Shown here piece by piece: positions 57,962 through 64,000 of a stretch of DNA of 64,000 nt. A program made the translations under genes and the position numbers. The notes beneath the pieces are model-generated. The model saw only the letters and a program-made list of their open reading frames with translations, did no database searches and was not told where the DNA came from. Each line of letters opens with the position of its first letter. The first letter of the stretch is position 1. This DNA is from Porphyridium purpureum. Lineage: Eukaryota > Rhodophyta > Bangiophyceae > Porphyridiales > Porphyridiaceae. The DNA lies in the NCBI GenBank assembly GCA_008690995.1, contig VRMN01000001.1, positions 930,001 through 994,000 of the forward strand, written 5' to 3'.

Positions 57962-59302
57962 TTACTGACTCCCACCAAACGATCCCTTTCGCCCAGACTT
58001 TCGCGGCGAGCGCTCTGCCATTGTAAACTGTGGGAAAAGAGCGCCCTGTTCGATCGTTTTGTTGCGAAGCACACCGTGACTGCTCAAAGCACTCAGCGCA
58101 AGCTCACGTTCAATTTCCTTGTAGTCACGCGTGCTCACGTATAAGCGATAGTCCAACGCTTCCAGAATCATCACTTCCAGCCGGTTCAGGTGCTCGTTCG
58201 TTGTGTTTGCAATTTCCGCATAATACTGATTTGAATGAACGCGATCATCTAGGTACTTTGACGAAATAAGCACACAGACAAGAAAGACACGCCATACAGT
58301 ATCAATCGAGATTACATCCTCAAACTCCGGAAGTCGTGCGAGGCGTCGCAGGTACTGCAGGGCGACCGCGTACGCAGACACCGAGCAACGAGCATATCGA
58401 AGCACGTAGCTGGTGCAACCCACGAGCGAGCCATTTACCTTGTCATCCTGCAGCAAGTTCTCGGCGCGCTCCATGACCAAACCATCCCTACGCTCCCGCT
58501 CGGTTGTCGGTCCCACAATGTCAAGCGCCGACCACGCGTACGGATTGTCTGCGCTCCTGACCACTGGGCTGTAAAATGGATCGTATACTTCGCACCACGG
58601 CGGAAAGTCGAAAACATCCTCGCCGTCGGAGACTTCATGGCCTGAAAGAGCAGCCTTCCTCGCCAGGGCCTTCCTTTCTTTGACTTTGAAGCACTCCTCG
58701 CGCAGACTCATGGCGAGAGCGTATGCTAGGGGGAAGTTGTTTCTCGCACGTTTTGACTCTGACTCCTGCGCAGCTCGAGACACCCCACCTTGAAGGTGAG
58801 AAACCGGCACAGTCGCAGACCCCAGCGGCGGGGTGAGCGACGAGCTAGACCGCGGAATGCCCTTCTTTTCCCCTAGCGCCGGCAGCGCCGACGTTGAGAT
58901 CGACTTTGTCAAGTCAGCCACCGGTTTTAGGTCGCCGTCGGCAAGGACTGGTAACAATGACATCGAGGACGACCTTGCTCCGTCACTTTCTGACACGGGG
59001 CAACCGCACGCCACCGTCAGTCCTTGAAAGTTTTGGAAAACCTCTTGCGCCTTGGAGTCTGATCCCAAGCTGCTGGCGCCGACCTGACTCTGAGACACTA
59101 CATCGCTCGAGCACCTATTTCGTTTGGCCTTTTCCGGGTTTACCACAAGCGCGAAGGAGGGCCCCGCCTGCCCGATCGGGCTACTCCGAAGATGCGCTGC
59201 CATGGCCGTGCTCGTTGAGTCTGCGGGCAAAAACCCGCACGGCGCCACCCGCGCGTCGCTCGCCGGCATACCTTTGTCCGAGCCGATTGACAGCAACATC
59301 AC
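57962..59302 (-). CDS. PHO80-like (P/U-type) cyclin
   Basis: The cyclin box covers roughly residues 275-405: LVGCTSYVLRYARCSVSAYA, VALQYLRRLARLPEF, TVWRVFLVCVLISSKYLDDR, SNQYYAEIANTTNEHLNRLE and ILEALDYRLYVS. The SKYLDD and NxYYAxI...LNxLE pieces mark the PHO80/PCL and plant U-type cyclins, which partner CDKs such as PHO85 or CDKA and respond to phosphate and nutrients. The first 260 residues are Ser-rich and disordered, and the C-terminus is short and basic (RSPRKSGRKGS). Total length is 446 residues; several in-frame Met codons (for example residue 34, MAAHLRSS) make the exact start uncertain. Confidence 0.85.
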   Translation of the reverse strand: MMLLSIGSDKGMPASDARVAPCGFLPADSTSTAMAAHLRSSPIGQAGPSFALVVNPEKAKRNRCSSDVVSQSQVGASSLGSDSKAQEVFQNFQGLTVACGCPVSESDGARSSSMSLLPVLADGDLKPVADLTKSISTSALPALGEKKGIPRSSSSLTPPLGSATVPVSHLQGGVSRAAQESESKRARNNFPLAYALAMSLREECFKVKERKALARKAALSGHEVSDGEDVFDFPPWCEVYDPFYSPVVRSADNPYAWSALDIVGPTTERERRDGLVMERAENLLQDDKVNGSLVGCTSYVLRYARCSVSAYAVALQYLRRLARLPEFEDVISIDTVWRVFLVCVLISSKYLDDRVHSNQYYAEIANTTNEHLNRLEVMILEALDYRLYVSTRDYKEIERELALSALSSHGVLRNKTIEQGALFPQFTMAERSPRKSGRKGSFGGSQ

Positions 59303-59836
59303 GACAACAATGACCCACCTCTAAGCACGGCGTCAAATGCCCATGCACAACGCCATGCACCAAACCCTACCGGGCGCACGCCGCCCGAGCGAGTGACTCG
59401 TAACTACCCACGCCGCCTCCCACGCGCACGTGCCCTTCCTCACCCCTATGCTCACGACCTTTCCCCGACACGACGCCTTTCCCCGTGCCTCGCCTCACGT
59501 AGCTCTCACTACTTTCTGTGAACTAGCACCAACTGCCCGAACAAATATTCCTGTCCGTCTTGTCTCGGCGGTCGTGCCGCTCCGGTCCCCACCGAATTTG
59601 TGTACGTGGTGGCAAACCAACCGGCCGGGGCCGCTCCCGCACATCGAGGCACGTTCCCTTGGCACCAGTGACACAGCTCGCAACTCTCATACCAAAACAT
59701 GGCCATTTGCCACGGGCGTCACTCATCAACAATTAGAGCAATGCAGCATTCGCTTGCCATCTGTCGTCCCCGCCACACAAAACTCGCACGCTCAAACACA
59801 CGCACACACAAACAAATGGCGCGTGCATCAAGCAGG

Positions 59837-60015
59837 ACTGTACCGCGCGCTGACTGTACCTGATGTGACCGGGCGCGTGGCCAACAGGGCAGTGTCGATC
59901 GTGCACGAAGTGGAAAGTAGTGGCGCGCGGGCGCCCGGGGCGGTACATGTGTGGTGGTGGGGGCTATTTTTGAACCGGTGTAACCGAAACGATATAACGG
60001 TTTGCACAACCGGTG
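59837..60015. promoter_or_regulatory. ACTGTAC pair plus dense AACCG/CGGTT sites in the cyclin-small gene divergent region
   Basis: ACTGTAC occurs at 59837 and 59853. About 115 bp further on, 59972-60015 contains GAACCGG, TAACCGA, ATAACGGTTTG and CAACCGGTG. TAACGG is the classical animal Myb site and AACGG the core of the plant MSA element. The gap 59303-60305 is otherwise without a supported gene. Confidence 0.5.
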
Positions 60016-60305
60016 CACTTCTCTTGCCGGCGCGCCGTCGGCTGCGAAGGGGGCGGATCTGTTTTCATGCCCGATTCGATTCAGTTACATCTGTGGTGCG
60101 GCCACACGCCAGGTGCGCTCGTGTGCACGCGCAGCAGCGGCGCATATAACGTAGGCGCTCTGCGGTAGCTGAGCGCGTGGCGTGGCATGCGGGGCCGCAT
60201 GATGGACAGCCAAGAAGAAGAAACGAGCGACAAAGTGTGCTGCTGAGAGAGCGCCGACAAATAGTAAAGTGGAGCACGACTACGAAGGTTGGAGGGTCGA
60301 GAGGG

Positions 60306-60629
60306 ATGGCATTTGTGACGTGCACATCGAATCAGGTAAATGCGACGCGCCCCGCAGGCGCCAAATCTGCGGCATGCAGCAGGAGCATGGAGCCTTTCAT
60401 GGTGGTCGGCCTGTTGACGCGTCGAAAGACCGTCAGGTTTGCAGTGCCGGAGCACGCCTCTGCGGACGCGGAGCATACTCAGTGTCCGGTGGTCCGCCCC
60501 GGGGCCGAGAAGGTGCTTGAAGAATACGGCCAGTTCTTGGCGCAGCAAGCGCCCGAAGATTTTGCAGAGTTTGTCAAACATCCATGCTTCTATCCGGAAA
60601 ACGCGCTGGGTTTGTGCTCTCCCATCTAG
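60306..60629 (+). CDS. Small putative plastid-targeted protein of unknown function
   Basis: From ATG 60306 the protein has 107 residues. It opens MAFVTCTSNQVNATRPAGAK, which is Ser/Thr/Ala-rich with no acidic residue over the first 30 residues, like red algal plastid transit peptides (MAFV start). The predicted mature part is acidic and helical (RPGAEKVLEEYGQFLAQQAP, then DFAEFVKHPCFYPENALGLC). I recognise no family. The frame extends upstream to 60177, but the added part is basic and repetitive. A small stromal, thylakoid or linker-associated protein is possible; function is unknown. The gap to the next gene (60630-61282) holds only promoter elements. Confidence 0.55.
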   Translation: MAFVTCTSNQVNATRPAGAKSAACSRSMEPFMVVGLLTRRKTVRFAVPEHASADAEHTQCPVVRPGAEKVLEEYGQFLAQQAPEDFAEFVKHPCFYPENALGLCSPI

Positions 60630-61120
60630 AACGCAGGGAATGAAGCAGAACTCCACATCGCGGAGTTTCTTGTGACTCGTGAAAGACGCGAATGAAGAAA
60701 ACTGGTCGGAGGCCGTCTCACGCGTCTCTGTGTAAGAAGGAAAGCGAGCTAACAAAGTAATAGTCCAAGCGTCAATTTTGCGAGCTTTGCGATTGAGCTT
60801 TAACAGTTTAGATAAAGCGGCTCGAGTACTGCCAAGATTTAGCTTGGTCGCCTTGCAAAGTCATACGCGTGACATTGCGTCTCTCCCTCCTCAGCCTTCC
60901 GGGGCAGATCCCCTGAATCCCTGCCTCTGTCTTCGTCACCTCAAGGCCGGCATCGGGTGAAAGAAAAGCACTGTCACACTTTGATCTTGTGCGTGAGAAT
61001 CTCTCTTCGGCTGGTGTACGCGCACCACTGGACGTGCGAAGCCAGACAAATCAGCGGGATGCGTGGCATTTTGCGCGCTGCTCGCTCCGTCCACTCGTGC
61101 AAGCGTTCTGCACCAACTTC

Positions 61121-61252
61121 ACTGTACCTCTGCAACACGGGTACACTGTTTGATCGATGTGCTCGACGGCGCGCCGATGCGCAGCGCGAGCTGCAGGTGT
61201 GCAAGAGCGGGGACGAACTGAGCGGCGCGGGACGGGCGGAGCGTCGTACAGT
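61121..61252. promoter_or_regulatory. ACTGTAC and GTACAGT elements upstream of aspartokinase-homoserine dehydrogenase
   Basis: ACTGTAC at 61121, GTACACTG at 61141 and GTACAGT at 61246 lie 162, 142 and 37 bp upstream of the ATG at 61283. Confidence 0.5.
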
Positions 61253-61282
61253 TCGTCGTTCGCGCGGGGTGGATACTCACAA

Positions 61283-64000
61283 GCATGGCATTCGGGTGCC
61301 TCGGCTTTATTGGTGCGCCGTTGGGTGGCGCTGCGTTCGCACTGCGCGTGCCGCATGCTTCGGTTGGGTCACGCCCGCGATGCGCACAGCGCCGCTCGTC
61401 GCGCGCGCGCGGCCTGTGCATGGAGGCTACAGCCTCTGTTCCCGAGGCCGCGGTGTCTGGGAGCAGCGTCTCCCGTGACGCGCGGGCCAGTGCACACAGC
61501 GCGTCGACAGCAGCTGAGATTAAAGAAATCACGGCGCGCCCGGGGTGGCATGTGCACAAATTTGGCGGCACTTCGCTGGCTACGCCGGAGCGCATCGAGA
61601 GCGTCGCACGTCTCATGCATTCCCAGATCAGAGAAGGCCGCAAGCTGTTTGTGGTCCTCTCGGCTGTTGGCGGCGTAACGAACAAGCTGGTGGCTATGGT
61701 CGACCAGGCAGCACGGCGTGATAAGGACTCGCACTTCCTCGAGGGTATTGAGGATCTGCGCGACCAACACGAGTCATTTGCCGAACGGCTATTAGACGAG
61801 GATGCTCGGGAGGCCTTCCTGGCAACGTTCAATGCAGACCTGCGCGATATCCGGGACGTGTTGCGCGCCATATGGATCGCTCGCACGTCATCGGAGCGCT
61901 TGCGCGAACTTGTGATGGGTTACGGCGAACTGTGGAGCACGCAGCTAGTGTGGGGCACGCTGCGCTCAGCCAAGTACGATTGCAAGTGCTCTTGGATGGA
62001 TGCGCGTGACGTTCTGCTTCTTCGCGACGACGATGAGTCGCGCCGCAGCAGTCGTCGCCTGATCAACTGGGAGGGTTCTTCACAAAATCTCAAGAGCTGG
62101 CTGGATAACCATCCCACTAGCGTAGTTCTGGCTACAGGCTTCATTGCGCGCATGCCGGACGGCGTGTCGAGCACGTTGGGCCGTAATGGCAGCGACCACT
62201 CGGCGACATGCTTTGCAAGCATGCTGCGAGCGGCTGTATGCGAGATCTGGACTGATGTGGACGGCGTGTACTCTGCGGATCCGCGGCAAGTTCCGGATGC
62301 TAGACTGATTGACTCGCTGAGCTACAAGGAGGCCAGCGAGCTTGCGTATTTTGGTGCCAAAGTGCTGCACCCGGACTGCATGTCGCCTCTTGTGAACGAC
62401 TCGATTCCTTTGCGCATTCGAAACAGCTACAACCCAGAAGGGCTTGGCACTCTCGTGCGAGAGGACCGGTTGCTTTCCGACGCGGAAGTCAAGGTGACCG
62501 ATCGCAGTGTTGGCGTCAAAGGCTTCTCGATCATGAACGATGTCGCACTAATCAATGTGGAAGGTGCCGGCATGATTGGCGTTCCGGGCATTGCCGGTCG
62601 TATGTTCAATGCTTTGTTTGAGGCCAACGTGAGCTGTATCTTCATTTCTCAGGCTAGTTCAGAGTACTCAATCTGCTGCGGAGTGTCTGGTTCCGCGGTA
62701 CAGGTGGCCAAGAACGCCATTCAGCGAGCCTTCCGTTTTGAGCTGGAAGAGAGAATTATCTCGGCCGTGACCATCGTGCCGGACGTGAGCATCCTCGCTT
62801 TGGTGGGAGAGAATATGCAGCGCATTCCGGGAGTCGCGTCGCGGCTCTTTCAGAGCCTCTCGAACGTTGGCATCAGCGCCATTGCCATGGCGCAGGGCTC
62901 ATCAGAGCGTAATTTGTCCGTTGTGGTTCGTGGCATTGACGCCAAGCGCGCGCTGCAGGCCGCGCACTCGTCGTTCTACCTGTCGCGGCTCCCGATCGCC
63001 GTAGGAATCATTGGCCCGGGTCTCGTCGGGGGCGTCCTATTGCTGCAGATCCAGGAACAAGCGGATCAGCTCGCGCGCGAGTTTGGCGTTCAGTTGCAGG
63101 TGCATGGGATTACGACATCGAGCAAGATGTTGCTCTCTGCCGCCACCGATGTGGAGGGCATCAATTTGAGCAAGTGGAAGAGCGACTTTGAGGATGCAGC
63201 CGGGCCTTCTAATATGGACCGCTTTGTAGAGCACTTGAAGCAAAGATCGCCCCATGTGGTGCTGTGTGACTGTACGGCATCGGAGGTGGTATCCGGCTTC
63301 TATGAAAATTGGCTCTCGCAAGGCTTGAACATTGTAACGCCGAATAAGAAGGCCAACTCTTCAAGCATGCAGCAGTACAAGAATCTTCGCCGCGCTCAGC
63401 TCGCGGGCAACCATTCGCACTTTTTCTATGAAGCCAACGTGGGCGCGGGCTTGCCCGTGATTTCAACGATGCGCGATCTGCTTCGCACCGGTGACAAGTT
63501 TCTGGAGATTGAAGGGATTTTTTCAGGAACACTCAGCTACATCTTTAATGAGTTTGACGGCTCGCGTCCCTTTTCTGAAATCGTTGGCCTGGCAAAGGAG
63601 CAAGGATACACCGAGCCAGACCCGCGCGACGACTTGTCAGGTATGGACGTAGCTCGCAAGGTTTGCATCTTAGCGCGAGAGATTGGGCTCGAAGTTGAGC
63701 TTGACCAAGTACCTGTGAAGAGCTTGGTACCGGACGAGCTCGCCGGCTCGGACGTGTCGATTGCCACCTTCATGGAAAGGCTACCCGAGTTTGATGGCAA
63801 CCTCGCCCAGATGGCGAGCGAGGCGGCACAGAAGCAAGAGCGCTTAAGGTACGTGGGTGTTATCGACGCCGTCAACAAGAAGTGCCGCGTCGAACTCCGT
63901 ACGTACCCGGAGACACATCCCTTTGGCGCGTTGAAAGGCTCAGACAATATTGTTCTGTTCCGTACTGTCCGGTACGACGCCCAGCCGTTGACCATCCGCG
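61283..64000 (+). CDS. AK-HSDH: Bifunctional aspartokinase-homoserine dehydrogenase (C-terminus off window)
   Basis: This enzyme catalyses steps one and three from aspartate to threonine, methionine and isoleucine. The frame is open for 906 codons to the right edge. It begins MAFGCLGFIGAPLGGAAFAL, a red algal plastid transit peptide. The kinase follows (HKFGGTS at residues 91-97, VLSAVGGVTNKL, VDGVYSADPRQVPDA). Then comes the regulatory ACT pair (NVEGAGMIGVPGIAGRMFNA, LVGENMQRIPGVASRLFQSL) and the dehydrogenase (AVGIIGPGLVGG NAD loop at about 573; VTPNKKAN; FSGTLSYIFNEF; SGMDVARK with the catalytic Lys). By family length only a few tens of residues are missing. The ACT domains predict threonine feedback. 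Threonine synthase at 36 kb completes the branch. Confidence 0.95.

Noticed and set aside
59430-60149. Open frame of 239 codons on the + strand
   Set aside because: It passes through the promoter element cluster of the cyclin region and has no family resemblance.

Overview
The window looks like nuclear DNA of a unicellular red alga, most likely Porphyridium or a close relative. It holds only eukaryotic gene families (cohesin, UTP15, VPS4, HAT1, RIO2, THG1, RPA3, p24 cargo receptor). Plant or plastid-type functions sit beside them: a RelA/SpoT homologue, aspartokinase-homoserine dehydrogenase, plant-type threonine synthase and a CCT-motif protein. Several plastid-type proteins open with MAF(V)-like presequences, as red algal plastid proteins do. 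Almost every gene is a single uninterrupted frame; I found one convincing spliceosomal intron. Genes are short-spaced and often in divergent or convergent pairs. The species is inference; the lineage is fairly well supported.

Layout. 1-7.3 kb: the 5' part of an ankyrin-repeat membrane protein (probable palmitoyltransferase), a decayed multi-domain gene, and an FHA/CHD-tail-like chromatin protein. 8.5-16.6 kb: a plastid-type (p)ppGpp synthetase, RAD21 cohesin, kynurenine 3-monooxygenase and a Golgi carbohydrate sulfotransferase. 16.6-22.9 kb: organellar RNase HII, THG1, serine racemase, UMP synthase, a p24 protein and a HIG1 protein. 23.1-31.8 kb: a VTC1-like protein, akirin, a two-domain membrane glycosyltransferase, UTP15 and an aminotransferase. 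31.9-43.7 kb: a WNK kinase with ankyrin modules, threonine synthase, VPS4, HAT1 and a CCT protein. 44-50 kb: a secreted Cys-rich protein, a sulfotransferase relic and an AMT1 ammonium transporter. 52-64 kb: MYB, RIO2, a small intron-containing gene, RPA3, a PHO80-like cyclin, a small putative plastid protein, and aspartokinase-homoserine dehydrogenase running off the right end.

The genes do not form one cluster, but themes recur. Threonine and isoleucine metabolism is represented by aspartokinase-homoserine dehydrogenase, threonine synthase and serine racemase. Sulfated polysaccharide synthesis is represented by one live sulfotransferase, one dead one and a glycosyltransferase fusion. Ribosome biogenesis is represented by UTP15 and RIO2.

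The most striking signal outside genes is a short motif, ACTGTAC/GTACAGT. By eye I count about nineteen exact copies between genes, often clustered and in both orientations, often within about 50-500 bp upstream of start codons, while I noticed almost none inside genes. AACCG-type elements often lie beside it. I propose it as a general promoter element of this genome. I found no CRISPR array, no tRNA or rRNA gene, and no recognisable transposon or virus-like element.
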